From assembly GCA_016871015.1 (NCBI GenBank), contig VFZX01000001.1, positions 1 to 64,000 on the forward strand: 64,000 nucleotides of DNA, given 5' to 3'. Shown here piece by piece: positions 28,401 to 38,400 of this stretch. The translations under genes were made by a program, and so were the position numbers. This DNA is from Acidobacteriota bacterium. GTDB lineage: Bacteria; Acidobacteriota; Terriglobia; Bryobacterales; Bryobacteraceae. How positions within the stretch are numbered: position 1 is the first letter of the stretch; each line of letters begins with the position of its first letter. A model generated the notes under the pieces. It did no database searches. It had not been told where the DNA came from and worked only from the letters and a program-made list of their open reading frames with translations.

Positions 28401-28403
28401 GAT
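28398..28403 (+). promoter_or_regulatory. -10-like TAAGAT placed for a leaderless transcript
   Basis: TAAGAT overlaps the TAA stop of the PKD gene (28398-28400) and ends 6 nt before the ATG at 28410. No convincing Shine-Dalgarno is present. Confidence 0.3.
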
Positions 28404-28409
28404 GCACTC

Positions 28410-29489
28410 ATGTTGTGCCGCAGAGCTTTTCTAGCCAGCGCCGCCGGTGCCGCGCTCGCCGGGACCGTCCCGCCCGTGCGTGAGATCCGCCGCGGCGGAA
28501 TGACCTACCGCCAGCTTGGCCATACCGATCTCTATGTTTCGCTGCTCTCGTTCGGATCCCACACGGACCCGCGTTACAAACAGAAGGCGGGCCAGGGCAA
28601 CATCCTGACGCCGGATGGCCAGGCCATGCGCGACCGCCTGATTGCGCGCGCGTTTGACCGCGGCGTCAATATGCTCGACACCTACGAGAGCGAGGGCCAA
28701 TGGGAGCACGCGGCTCGGGTGCTCAAGCCGTACAGGCAAAAGGCGCTCGTCTCGATCTGCCGCCAATTTCCGATGTTTGTCGGCCAGAACATCGACATGG
28801 CCGCGAAGCTCTACGGCCACGTCGACATGTACCGGATCTACATCGGCGATGGCGACGCGGTGACGGCGGCGAACGTGTCCGATTGGGACGCGATGCGGCG
28901 CGCCAAGGAGGCCGGCAAGGTCCGCGCGATCGGAATTTCGACGCATTCGGAGCGGGTCATGATCAGCGCGCTCAAGGAGCTCGAGGGGATCGACTACATC
29001 ATGTTCCCCTACAACTTCATCCATGCGCGCGCCGACTATAGCGAGTTCCTGCCGATGGCCGCCGCGCGCGGCGTGGGCCTGATCGCGATCAAGCCGCTCG
29101 CCGCGGGATCGATCGTCCGGCTCGACCCAAGGGCGAACCAGGCGTTGCGCCCTGAACGCGATTTCGTCCAGCTTTATCACACGCGCTACCGCCCGCTGCC
29201 CCCGTCGGTGGTGCAGGACCTGATCAAAACGCTCGACCGTGTGCCGGACGAATCGCTGTGCCAGGCCGCGCTGCGCTTCGTCTACTCGCGTCCGTTCATG
29301 ACTGCGGCGATGCCAGGAATGTTCGAGGACGAAACGCTCGACAGCAATTGCGCGGCGCTCTCCCGCCACCTGGAGCTGTCGCGGGATGAACGCGCCGCCC
29401 TCGATCTCGCGGGACAGCTCGCTGCCGCCCGTGGCAACGCCTGGCTTCCAAAGCACTATCAATGGCTCGACTCGCGCTGGCGGGCCTGA
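28410..29489 (+). CDS. Exported aldo/keto reductase-like oxidoreductase
   Basis: A 359-residue aldo/keto reductase-fold protein with a twin-arginine-type signal (CRRAFLASAAGAALAG), so likely exported folded with its cofactor. Fold markers include MTYRQLGHTDLYVSLLSFGS and the NMLDTYESEGQWE block. In classical enzymes the catalytic Asp and Tyr are spaced D-T-A-x-x-Y; here Tyr92 follows Asp90 by only two residues. Activity may be altered, or another Tyr may serve. Its last 28 nt overlap the multiheme/SUMF1-like gene in another frame, so the two are probably coupled. Confidence 0.85.
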   Translation: MLCRRAFLASAAGAALAGTVPPVREIRRGGMTYRQLGHTDLYVSLLSFGSHTDPRYKQKAGQGNILTPDGQAMRDRLIARAFDRGVNMLDTYESEGQWEHAARVLKPYRQKALVSICRQFPMFVGQNIDMAAKLYGHVDMYRIYIGDGDAVTAANVSDWDAMRRAKEAGKVRAIGISTHSERVMISALKELEGIDYIMFPYNFIHARADYSEFLPMAAARGVGLIAIKPLAAGSIVRLDPRANQALRPERDFVQLYHTRYRPLPPSVVQDLIKTLDRVPDESLCQAALRFVYSRPFMTAAMPGMFEDETLDSNCAALSRHLELSRDERAALDLAGQLAAARGNAWLPKHYQWLDSRWRA

Positions 29490-30703
29490 TCCTGGTCCAT
29501 GCGGCAGCGGCGCAACAGCCGTTCCGCGACGCCGGGGTGTGCGCGCGATGCCACGTGGTCCAGGTGATTGAGTGGTCGTCTTCGCGGCACACCAAGCCCG
29601 GCATCAATTGCCAGAGCTGCCACGGACCGAGCGCCGGACACGTTGCCAACGAGCGCAATCAGGTGGCACCAGACCGCCTTCCGCGCGCGGCCGCAATCGC
29701 CGGGCTGTGCTCCACATGCCACACCGCGGGTTGCCCGAAGACCAAGCAGGCCGCGCAGTGTCAGAACTGCCATCACACGCACGCCCTCACCGATCCGAAC
29801 GCGAAACTCGCACCGCTCGACTTGGGGGACCAGGCGCGGCTCGCGGACTTCGAAAGGCACCGCGCGGCGGGGGAGCGCCACGTGGCAGCGGGCGGCTGGC
29901 AGTCCGCGCGCGACTCGTTCGCTGCCGCCTTGGCTGTGATTCCGGAGCATCGCCAGGTCAAGGCGAGGTTGCGCATGACAGAGCGGCGGCTGCGGTTCCC
30001 CGTCGCCGGCACGGAACCGGTTCCAGGCCAGTATCATGCCGCAACCGGACTCCCGTTGCGCATCCGCGCCCGCGGATTCGATCTTGAGCTCGCGCTCGTT
30101 CCGGGCGGTGACATTGAAATCGGATCGGAAGGCTTCCGCTCGAGCCATCCGGTCCATACTGTTGCGGTGGCACCGTTCTATTTGGGCTTGACGGAGATCA
30201 CGCAGCGCCAATGGACAGTTCTGGATCCTGCCAATCCCAGCACGCACGCCGGGCCCACACTGCCAGTCCATAACGTGTCCTGGAACGGCGCCCGCGGCTG
30301 GATCGCGCGCCTGAACCAGCGCACAAGCGCCGCGTTCCGGCTTCCCACCGAAGCCGAGTGGGAAACTGCCGCCGGACCACCACCTCCAGATCTATCGCTC
30401 GCCGCATGGTTCCGGACTGGCGCGGAGCTTGCGCCCCACCCTGTGGGTGGCAAGCAGCCCAACCCGCTGGGACTCTTCGACATGTCCGGCAACGTGGCCG
30501 AATGGTGTTCGCCGTTGATGCGGCCGTACCCGTACTCGGCTGTCGATGGCCGCGAGGATCCGGCCGCCGAAGGGCTTCGTGTGATTCGCGGTGGCAGCTA
30601 CGCCGATCCCCCCGAGCTGCTCCACCCGGCCCTGCGCCACGCCGACCGGCCGGGACGCCAGAACCCCTGGAACGGCTTCCGCGTGGCGATCTCCGTTCCC
30701 TGA
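29462..30703 (+). CDS. Tetraheme cytochrome c fused to a SUMF1/FGE-like domain
   Basis: A 413-residue secreted protein (signal MARLALAGLILVHAAAAQ). Four CxxCH motifs stand at residues 27-31, 50-54, 83-87 and 100-104 (CARCH, CQSCH, CSTCH, CQNCH). A TPR-like helix pair follows at about 137-170 (GGWQSARDSFAAALAVIP). Residues about 205-411 are a formylglycine-generating-enzyme-type fold (LPTEAEWE at 294-301, GNVAEWC at 343-349, VIRGGSY). The paired cysteines of true FGE are not both present (Cys349 only), so sulfatase activation is unlikely; a binding or redox-partner role is more plausible. It starts 28 nt inside the preceding AKR gene. The domain combination is unusual. Confidence 0.88.
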   Translation: MARLALAGLILVHAAAAQQPFRDAGVCARCHVVQVIEWSSSRHTKPGINCQSCHGPSAGHVANERNQVAPDRLPRAAAIAGLCSTCHTAGCPKTKQAAQCQNCHHTHALTDPNAKLAPLDLGDQARLADFERHRAAGERHVAAGGWQSARDSFAAALAVIPEHRQVKARLRMTERRLRFPVAGTEPVPGQYHAATGLPLRIRARGFDLELALVPGGDIEIGSEGFRSSHPVHTVAVAPFYLGLTEITQRQWTVLDPANPSTHAGPTLPVHNVSWNGARGWIARLNQRTSAAFRLPTEAEWETAAGPPPPDLSLAAWFRTGAELAPHPVGGKQPNPLGLFDMSGNVAEWCSPLMRPYPYSAVDGREDPAAEGLRVIRGGSYADPPELLHPALRHADRPGRQNPWNGFRVAISVP

Positions 30704-30707
30704 TCCG

Positions 30708-30713
30708 TATAAT
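30708..30713 (+). promoter_or_regulatory. -10 box TATAAT before the ABC gene set
   Basis: A perfect TATAAT lies just after the stop of the SUMF1-like gene and 26 nt before the ABC ATPase ATG at 30740. No matching -35 was found at 16-18 bp spacing. Confidence 0.35.
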
Positions 30714-30739
30714 TGAATTGTTCCCCAAAATTCGATTCC

Positions 30740-31471
30740 ATGGACTCGCAAGCGATGATCGAGGCCGTTGGCCTCTGTAAGTTTTATGGAGATTTCGCCG
30801 CCGTTCGAGACGTAAGCTTTTCGGTCCCGCGCGGGCAGGTCTGCGCATTTCTTGGACCCAACGGCGCCGGCAAATCGACCACAATGAAGCTGCTCACGGG
30901 TTACGTGTCGCCGAGCAAGGGATCCGCGCGGATCGCCGGCTTCGACGTTGCTGCTGACCAGCGCCGCAGCGCCCGCCACCTCGGCTATCTGCCCGAGAAC
31001 GGTCCGCTCTATCCCGATATGACTCCGCTTAGCCTGCTCCGTTTCTTCGGCGAGGCGCGCGGATTATCCGGCTCACGGCTCAGCGGGCGGATTGACGCGG
31101 TGGTCGCGCAGTGCTTCCTCCACGACGTACTGGAAAAGGGCATCAGCAAGCTCTCCAAGGGTTACCGCCAGCGTGTCGGCATGGCTCAAGTCCTGCTCCA
31201 TGAACCGGACGTGCTGATCATGGACGAGCCGACCACGGGACTCGACCCGAACCAGATCCGCGAGGTCCGCAACCTCATCCGGACTCTCGGCGAGACCAAA
31301 ACCATCCTGCTCTCCACTCACATCCTGCAGGAGGTGGAAGCCGTGGCCGGGCGCGTGTTGATGATCAACGAGGGACGCCTGGTGTTCGATGGCCCGCCAT
31401 CGGGCCTCCTGGAACACGGCGAGACGCTCGACCTGGCGTTTCACAATCTGACGGGAGCCGCCAATGCCTGA
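30740..31471 (+). CDS. ABC transporter ATP-binding protein, gliding-motility (GldA) type
   Basis: The start is placed at 30740 (MDSQAMIEAVGLCKFYGDF), nine codons after an earlier in-frame ATG at 30713 that overlaps the -10 box. The 243-residue ATPase has Walker A GPNGAGKST (39-47), signature LSKGYRQR (137-144), Walker B VLIMDEP (157-163) and switch His in STHILQEVE. It is followed, with an 8-nt overlap, by a fused GldF-GldG permease and then a DUF4340 protein. That gene order is the GldA/GldFG auxiliary ABC module. The exported substrate of such modules is not known for most bacteria. Confidence 0.92.
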   Translation: MDSQAMIEAVGLCKFYGDFAAVRDVSFSVPRGQVCAFLGPNGAGKSTTMKLLTGYVSPSKGSARIAGFDVAADQRRSARHLGYLPENGPLYPDMTPLSLLRFFGEARGLSGSRLSGRIDAVVAQCFLHDVLEKGISKLSKGYRQRVGMAQVLLHEPDVLIMDEPTTGLDPNQIREVRNLIRTLGETKTILLSTHILQEVEAVAGRVLMINEGRLVFDGPPSGLLEHGETLDLAFHNLTGAANA

Positions 31472-34079
31472 TTTCCGCGTGATCCTGGCTGTTTTCAAGC
31501 GCGAGTTCTTTTCTTATTTCGGGTCGCCGACCGGATATGTCTTCATCACTCTGTTCGTGTTCCTGAGCGCGGTGGCCGCGTTTTGGCAGGAGCGCTTCTT
31601 CCTCAACAATCTGGCGAACCTCGATCAACTGAACCAGTACTTTCCGTATTTGCTGGTGTTCCTGATCCCCTCGATCACGATGGGATTGTGGGCCGACGAG
31701 CAGCGCCAGGGGACCGAGGAACTGCTCCTCACCCTGCCTGCGTCAGCAGTTGAGCTGCTCGCGGGAAAATATCTCGCCGGACTCGGGATCTACACTGTTG
31801 CGCTGGTGTTCTCATTGAGCCACGTGGTCGTGTTGTATTGGCTGGGCAGCCCGGACACCGGAATGCTCGTGTCCACCTACCTGGGCTACTGGTTGATGGG
31901 CGCGGCGCTGCTGCCGTTGGGACTGCTCGCCTCGCAGATCACGGCCAACCTCACGGTCGCGTTCATCCTTGGCGCGTTCTTCTGCGCGATTCCGGTGTTC
32001 GCGCGCCATGCCGGGTCCATCATCAGTGGACGCGCGCAGCGGCTTGCCGAGCAACTGTCGATCGCGGACCGCTTCCGTGACCTCGCCTCCGGGGTGGTCA
32101 CCAGCTCGACCATTCTCTACTTCGTGCTGCTCGCCGCGGCGGTGCTCTATCTTTGCGTGAAGCTGGTGAGCCGGCGGCGCTGGAGCCAGCCGCACCTGGG
32201 CAAGCACTACGTATTCCGGACCCTGTGCCTGCTCGCCGCCTTCGCGGCCTTGACGCTGATCCTGTCCCGCAAGGGTGCGCGGATCGATGTCACCAGTGAG
32301 CAAGTCCACTCGCTCTCGCCGGAGACGCGCAAGCTGATCGAGTCGATCGATCCGAAGAAGCCTGTGTCCATTCAGGCCTACCTGAGCCCCGAGGTCCCGC
32401 GATCCTACCTTCCGGCGCGCAACAACGTGATCACCTTTCTGCGCGAGTTCGCCGCCGTGGGCCGCGAGCGTGTCAACGTCCGCATCACCGAGACGATCAA
32501 GTATTCACCCGAGGCGCGCGAAGCCCGCGAACGCTACGGCATCAATCCGTTCCGCGTTCCAGCGACCGAAGAAAGCGCGTCGACCGTCAACGAGATCTTC
32601 ATGGGGCTGGTCTTCACCTCCGGCGGCGAGGAGTTCATCATCCCCGCGTTCGACCGTGGCCTGCCTGCTGAATACGAGTTGATGCGCTCCATCCGCGTCG
32701 TCTCGCGCGCGCAACGGCGCAAGGTCGGCATCCTCGATACCGGGGCGCGGATGTTCGGCGGATTCGATTTCCAATCCAGGCGCCAGACCAACGAGTGGTC
32801 GATCGTGGCGGAGCTGAAGAAGCAGTACGACGTGGCCCAGGTCATGCCCGATTCCGAGTATCCGCAGGACTTGAGCGTGCTCGTCGCCGCGCTTCCGTAC
32901 ACGTTGAACGCGGCACAGCTCGACCGCCTGGTTGGCTACGCGAAAAAAGGCAAGCCGCTGCTCCTGCTGGTGGACCCCTTCCCGGCGTTCAACCTCAACC
33001 TGTCGCCCGCGGGCGCGGCGCAGGATCCGACGAATCCCACACCGCCGCCGCAGTTCACCAGCGTCGCGCCGTTGATGAACGTGCTCGGCGTCGACTGGGA
33101 CCAGAGCCGCATCGTGTGGGACACCTACAATCCGCATCCGCAATTGAGATCGCTGCAACCGGAAATCGTGTTCATCGGCAAGGGCAGCCAATCAAAGATG
33201 CCGTTCCAGACCGCGGAACCGATGACGGCAGGGTTGCAGGAAGTGGTGCTCATGTTTCCCGGCCAGATCAAGGAGCGGTCCGGCGCGAAGACCAAGTTCG
33301 TTCCGTTGCTTCAAACGGGACCCGCTGCGGGTACGATGCGCTGGGATCAACTCGTGCAGCGCACGATGTTTGGTACGCAAGTCGTGACGGGGCTTCCGCA
33401 CAGGCCCACCAATCAAAGCTACGTCACCGCGGCGCGCGTCACCGGATCCGGCGCCGAGCCCGTTCAGGCAGTGGTGATCGCCGACGCCGACCTGATGGGC
33501 GAGGAGTTCTTCGAGATCCGCAAGCGCGGAGTCGAAAACCTGAACCTCGACAACGTCACGTTTGTCTTGAACGCGATTGATGATCTTGCCGGAGACCGGA
33601 GCTTTATCGCTCTCCGTTCTCGGCGTCCGAAACATCGCACGTTGGAGGCGCTCGAAGCGCGCACCAGGACCTTCGAGCAACAGCGCGACCAAGAGGCGCA
33701 GAACGCCGCGGTGCTGGCCGAAAAGCGGCTCCAGGACGCGCAGGCCCGGCTGGACCGTGCCGTCGCCGAAATCCGGTCGCGCGGAGATCTCGACGAGCAA
33801 GCCAAGCAGATCATGATCTCGAACGTCGAGGCCGCGGAGAACCGGCGGCTCCAGGTGGCGCGCACCAACATCGAAGAAGAGCGCCAGAAGCAGTTGGAAG
33901 ACGCGCGGTCATCGATGGAGTCGGCGATTCGGGGAATCCAGAGCACGATCAAGCTGCTTGCCGTGACGCTGCCGCCGATTCCCGCGTTTGTCCTGTTCAT
34001 TCTCATGTCGATCCGCAAGGTGGCGCGCGAGCGTTCGCGGATCTCCGCAAGCCGCTTGTTGACCAAGGAGGCCGCATGA
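31464..34079 (+). CDS. Fused ABC-2 permease and GldG-like auxiliary protein
   Basis: An 871-residue membrane protein. Residues 1-240 form a GldF-type ABC-2 permease with about six transmembrane helices (LAVFKREFFSYFGSPTGYVF, QRQGTEELLLTLPASAVELL). A further helix near 258 begins the GldG-like periplasmic part (IDVTSEQVHSLSPETRKLIE). A coiled coil covers about 715-815 (LEARTRTFEQQRDQEAQ), and a last transmembrane helix lies near 825-850. GldF and GldG are separate proteins in Bacteroidetes; here one frame carries both. It overlaps the ATPase gene by 8 nt and the DUF4340 gene by 4 nt, so the three are translationally coupled. Confidence 0.9.
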   Translation: MPDFRVILAVFKREFFSYFGSPTGYVFITLFVFLSAVAAFWQERFFLNNLANLDQLNQYFPYLLVFLIPSITMGLWADEQRQGTEELLLTLPASAVELLAGKYLAGLGIYTVALVFSLSHVVVLYWLGSPDTGMLVSTYLGYWLMGAALLPLGLLASQITANLTVAFILGAFFCAIPVFARHAGSIISGRAQRLAEQLSIADRFRDLASGVVTSSTILYFVLLAAAVLYLCVKLVSRRRWSQPHLGKHYVFRTLCLLAAFAALTLILSRKGARIDVTSEQVHSLSPETRKLIESIDPKKPVSIQAYLSPEVPRSYLPARNNVITFLREFAAVGRERVNVRITETIKYSPEAREARERYGINPFRVPATEESASTVNEIFMGLVFTSGGEEFIIPAFDRGLPAEYELMRSIRVVSRAQRRKVGILDTGARMFGGFDFQSRRQTNEWSIVAELKKQYDVAQVMPDSEYPQDLSVLVAALPYTLNAAQLDRLVGYAKKGKPLLLLVDPFPAFNLNLSPAGAAQDPTNPTPPPQFTSVAPLMNVLGVDWDQSRIVWDTYNPHPQLRSLQPEIVFIGKGSQSKMPFQTAEPMTAGLQEVVLMFPGQIKERSGAKTKFVPLLQTGPAAGTMRWDQLVQRTMFGTQVVTGLPHRPTNQSYVTAARVTGSGAEPVQAVVIADADLMGEEFFEIRKRGVENLNLDNVTFVLNAIDDLAGDRSFIALRSRRPKHRTLEALEARTRTFEQQRDQEAQNAAVLAEKRLQDAQARLDRAVAEIRSRGDLDEQAKQIMISNVEAAENRRLQVARTNIEEERQKQLEDARSSMESAIRGIQSTIKLLAVTLPPIPAFVLFILMSIRKVARERSRISASRLLTKEAA

Positions 34080-35344
34080 AGTCCGAGCTGGCCAAGACCG
34101 CGTTGTACGCCGCGGGAGCCGTGGCGCTGGTGGCGGGGGCATCCTATGTCGAGCCCGATGCCTACAAGGCCGAAATCTTTTCCGACACCGGCCAGGAGCT
34201 GTTCCCGGCCTTCCGCGACGTGAACACGGTGAAGGCGATCGAGGTGGTCGACTATGACGAAGCTGAAGCGGCCGCGCGCCCGCTGAAGGTGGAGTTCCGC
34301 AAGAACCGCTGGGTGCTCACCTCGCACAGCGACTATCCGGCCGAGGCGCGCGACCGGCTGGCGAAAACCGCAGCGGCTCTCGTCGACTTGAAGAAGGACT
34401 CCGCCGTATCCGACCGCTGGGAGGACCACGGCAACTACGGTGTGATCGATCCGCTCGATGCCAAGAATCCGAGCTTGACGGGACGCGGCAAGCGCGTTGC
34501 CCTGCGCGATGCCACTGGTGTCACGCTCGCCGAACTGATCCTCGGCAAGCCGTTGAAGGACAAGGCCGGGCTGCGCTATGTCCGGCTGCCGGGCCAGAAG
34601 CGGACCTATTCGGTAAAGACCGACGCCGATCCGTCGGCGCGCTTCGAGGACTGGGTGGAGGCGGACTTGTTGAAGCTCCGCTACGACGACATCATGCGGA
34701 TGACGCTGAACAGCTATCAGATCGACGAGGCCATGGGCCGCCTTGCGAATCAGCGCCGGTTGCAGATGGTGAAAGACAAGGAAAACTGGGACGCCACCGC
34801 CAAGTCGATCGCCTACGCGCTGGGCTCGTTGCGCGTGGCTGGCGCGCGCCCCAAGCCGCCGATGCTCGCCCAGCAGTTGCGCGAGGGCCAGCTCGCATTG
34901 ACGATGGACGTCGTGATGTCGCTCCGCCAGCGCGGCTTCTTCATCACGCCGTTCGGACAGTTGTTGGCCAACGAAGGCGAATTGACGGTGGAGACGGTGA
35001 AGGGCGTGCTGTACACCCTGCGGTTCGGCGAAGTTGTCTCCGACGGGATCTCGACCAAGCAGCGCGAGAACCGCTACGTGTTCATCACCGTGGCTTCACG
35101 GAATCCGGAGAACGAAGCGCTGGCCAAGGCGATGCAGAACAAGTTTGCCGACTGGTACTACGTGATCTCCGGAGCCGATTTCGCGAAGCTTCATCCACAG
35201 TCGGCGGCGGCCAAGGGTGAGCCGCCCGCGCCGAGACTGCCACCGGGATTTCCGCCGTCAGTGATGCGGCAACAGGGTCCTGGCTCGTTGCCGCCCGAAG
35301 GGGTGCCTCCCCAGCCCGCACCGCCTCCGCCTCCGCAGCGGTAG
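34076..35344 (+). CDS. DUF4340 domain protein of the Gld-type ABC module
   Basis: A 422-residue protein anchored by one N-terminal helix (about 8-25), with a periplasmic DUF4340 domain. Family phrases are VEFRKNRWVLTSHSDYPAEA, LAKTAAALVDLKKD and ADLLKLRYDDIMRM. The last about 45 residues are Pro-rich (GFPPSVMRQQGPG, PQPAPPPPPQR) and probably disordered. DUF4340 proteins are habitual partners of GldG-like ABC components; their molecular role is not established. It overlaps the permease gene by 4 nt (ATGA). The stop is inside the first of two copies of CCGCAGCGGTAGCA. Confidence 0.88.
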   Translation: MKSELAKTALYAAGAVALVAGASYVEPDAYKAEIFSDTGQELFPAFRDVNTVKAIEVVDYDEAEAAARPLKVEFRKNRWVLTSHSDYPAEARDRLAKTAAALVDLKKDSAVSDRWEDHGNYGVIDPLDAKNPSLTGRGKRVALRDATGVTLAELILGKPLKDKAGLRYVRLPGQKRTYSVKTDADPSARFEDWVEADLLKLRYDDIMRMTLNSYQIDEAMGRLANQRRLQMVKDKENWDATAKSIAYALGSLRVAGARPKPPMLAQQLREGQLALTMDVVMSLRQRGFFITPFGQLLANEGELTVETVKGVLYTLRFGEVVSDGISTKQRENRYVFITVASRNPENEALAKAMQNKFADWYYVISGADFAKLHPQSAAAKGEPPAPRLPPGFPPSVMRQQGPGSLPPEGVPPQPAPPPPPQR

Positions 35345-35363
35345 CACCCGCAGCGGTAGCAGC

Positions 35364-35392
35364 CTGATATCGGGACTCGTTTTGAATATAAT
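35364..35392 (+). promoter_or_regulatory. Sigma70-like promoter of the first Oar-like gene
   Basis: CTGATA (35364-35369) and a perfect TATAAT (35387-35392) are 17 bp apart, 44 nt before the ATG at 35437. A Shine-Dalgarno AGGAGGA stands at 35424-35430. Confidence 0.5.
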
Positions 35393-35436
35393 CGTTGGAC
35401 CTGGAGTCCACCAGCATCCCGTCAGGAGGACCATAC

Positions 35437-38400
35437 ATGAGCCGTTTCCTTTTTCTTCTCGGCGCTGCCCTCAGCGTTCCACTATCCGCTCAGACCGGCA
35501 ACGCCAGCATTTCAGGAATTATCAAGGATCCTTCCGGCGCGGTGGTCCCCGCCGCCCGGATCTCCATTCGCAACTCCGCCACCAACGTCACGCTCAAGAC
35601 TCAGACCAACTCTGAGGGCCGCTTCAGCGTGGTGAACCTGATTCCGGGCGGCTACGCGATCGCTGTCGAAGCGCAGGGGTTCCGCACCGCCGAACGCAGC
35701 AGCGTGAACCTTCGCATTGGCGACCGCCTGGGCCTCGACATCAGCTTGGAAGTAGGCGCGACGGCCGACCGGGTCACGGTGACAGCCGAAGTCCCTCTGA
35801 TCCGCACGGAGGACGCCCAGGCTGGACTCGTGATCGACAACAAGCGGATCCAGGACCTGCCGCAGTACAACCGCGATCCGCTCGCCTTCGTTTTCCTCAC
35901 CCCCAATGTGACGGGAAGCAGCCAGAATGATCTCCGGATCAACGGGAGCCGGTCCAAGCAGATTGAGTACTTCATTGATGGCATCCCGGTGACCACCGGC
36001 TACCTGCATGACGTTCCGCCATCGGTGCCGTCCCGGGAGGCGATCGCTGAGTTCAAGGTGATCACCAACGGACTCTCGGCGGAATACGGGCGCTTGTCCG
36101 GCGGCGCCGTTCAAGTGATCAGCCGTTCGGGGACCAACAACTATCACGGATCGGTGTACGAGTTCTTCCGCAATGACAAGCTGAACGCCAACGACTGGAA
36201 CTCCAACCGTTTCGCACGGCCCAAGGGCGTGTTCCACGACAACGTGTTCGGTGCGACATTCGGAGGCCCCATCTGGATTCCCAAGGTGTACAAGGGGCGC
36301 GACAAGACGTTTTTCTTCGTCAACTATGAGGGAACGCGGCGCCGCACCGGAAGCAACGCTGTGCTGGGATCGGTTCCAACCGAGGCAGAGCGAAACGGCG
36401 ACTACACACAAAGCGTGCTCGACCGCGGCGTAGCAGCGCAGGTGTTCGATCCGCTCACTTCGCAGGTGGAAGGCGCGCGTGTGCGGCGGGATCCATTCCC
36501 GGGAAACCGCGTCCCCGCGAGCCGGTTCAATGAGTTGTCCCGGCGCTACATCGGCAACTATCCGCAAGCCAACCGCGCGCCGCTTCCCGGATCCAACAAC
36601 GAAGGCAACTTCATCGGATCGATATCGAATCCCAGTGACAACAACCGCTGGACCGGGCGGCTGGACCAGAATTGGAACTCCAGCCACTCCACCCGCGGTT
36701 CCGTTTCCTACTTCGACAGCGTGGCGAGCAACACTCGCTGGTTCGGTCCGTTGCAGCCGACAAACGTGACCACGGGGTCCGCCTACACTACCTCGCTCGA
36801 TCACACCTGGACCCTGAGCCCGACGACGATCCTGAATCTGCGCGGCGGAGTTGTGCGCGCGATCACTTCACGAGGCGCCCAGGTGGATGCCGATTCGTCG
36901 AGCTGGAATCTGCCGCCGATTGTGCTGAACCTGCTCGGGACTACCCGGAACCGCGTCCCCACCATCAGCAACGGAAGCCACCTTGGTGCGCTGGGCGGCG
37001 GCGACATCTTCGCCTCGCGCGACACCACCTATACCGGAAACATACAACTGCAGAAGCTGTGGAACAAGCACACCTTCAAGTTCGGCTGGGAACACCGCCG
37101 CTACTACTCCAACGTCACCACGGGCGGCAGCTTCGGACTGGCCACCGAGCGCCGCGTCACGTCGCAGTTCTACGACAACCCCGTGACCGGACATCCAATG
37201 GCGAGCTTCCTGCTCGGAATCGCGACTTGGGGACAGGGTGTGCAGATCGCCGGTCCCGCGTCACTGCAGCGCTATCACGGCGCGTTCGTGCAGGACGACT
37301 GGAAGATCACGCCCAAGCTCACGCTCAACCTCGGAGTCCGGTGGGATTTCGAGCCGCCCCGCACCGAGCGGTATGACCGGCAAATCTTCTGGGATCCAAG
37401 CTTCAAGTGGAACATCCAACCCAACCCAGGCTGGAGCTGGGACGTGGCACAGCGCGAAGCCGGAATCAGTTTCGCCGCGCCCGAATGGATCTCCAAGGGA
37501 ATCTTCGGACGCGCCGCGCTCACGGGAACGCGCGAATATCCGGGACGCACGCTGCAGAAGAGCTATCCGCGCAACATCGCCCCACGCCTCGGATTTGCCT
37601 ACCAGTTGATGCCGCGCACCGTAATTCGCGGCAGCTACGGCAAGGTGTTCCTCACGCTCACTGGCGACCGCTTCCTCAGCTCGGCGGTTGACAATGTCGG
37701 GTTTGGCGATTTTGCCCGCGTGAGCCAGGACGGCACTCCCGATGGCGGGCGCACCTATACGGCAAGCTTCAACAATCCGCTGCCCGGCGGACTCGGGTAC
37801 GTGCCCTTCACCCGTGATGTCACCGCACTCAACTTCTCGACCTTGGGCAACTGGTTCGTCGTTCCCGCCATCGACCAGTTCCCCGGCCTGGAGCATGTCG
37901 CGCAGTTCAATATCCAGCGCGAGTTCGGTTCCGGAGCCAACGCGTGGGTGGTGGAAGCTGCCTACAACGGCAATTTCGGGCGCAAGCTTCCGTTCTTCGG
38001 CAATCTCCACAGCGTCAAGAACGCCTACGACAACCTGGCCAGGCCACTGGGCATCAACCTGAACAGGCAGGTGACGAACCCATTCTTCGGCCAGATTCCG
38101 CGGAACACGACACAAGGCGGCTCCACGAACTTCCTGGCGCGCATCATGCAAGCGATGCCGCTTTGGCGCGAGCTCTGGGCGGTGAATGACCCCATCGGAT
38201 ATTCGAACTTCAATTCCGCCTACGTGCAGATCGAACACCGGTTCTCAAACGGGTTCAGCTTCCTGTCCAACTACACCTTTGGTAAGGCGCTGCACGCGGG
38301 CGGCGGCATCGGAGCGGAAGGGGTCCACAGCGTGGGCGCCACCGGCAACAGCAATGGACCTCCGCAGGCCAACCAGTCCATGAAGGAGATTTACGGACTG

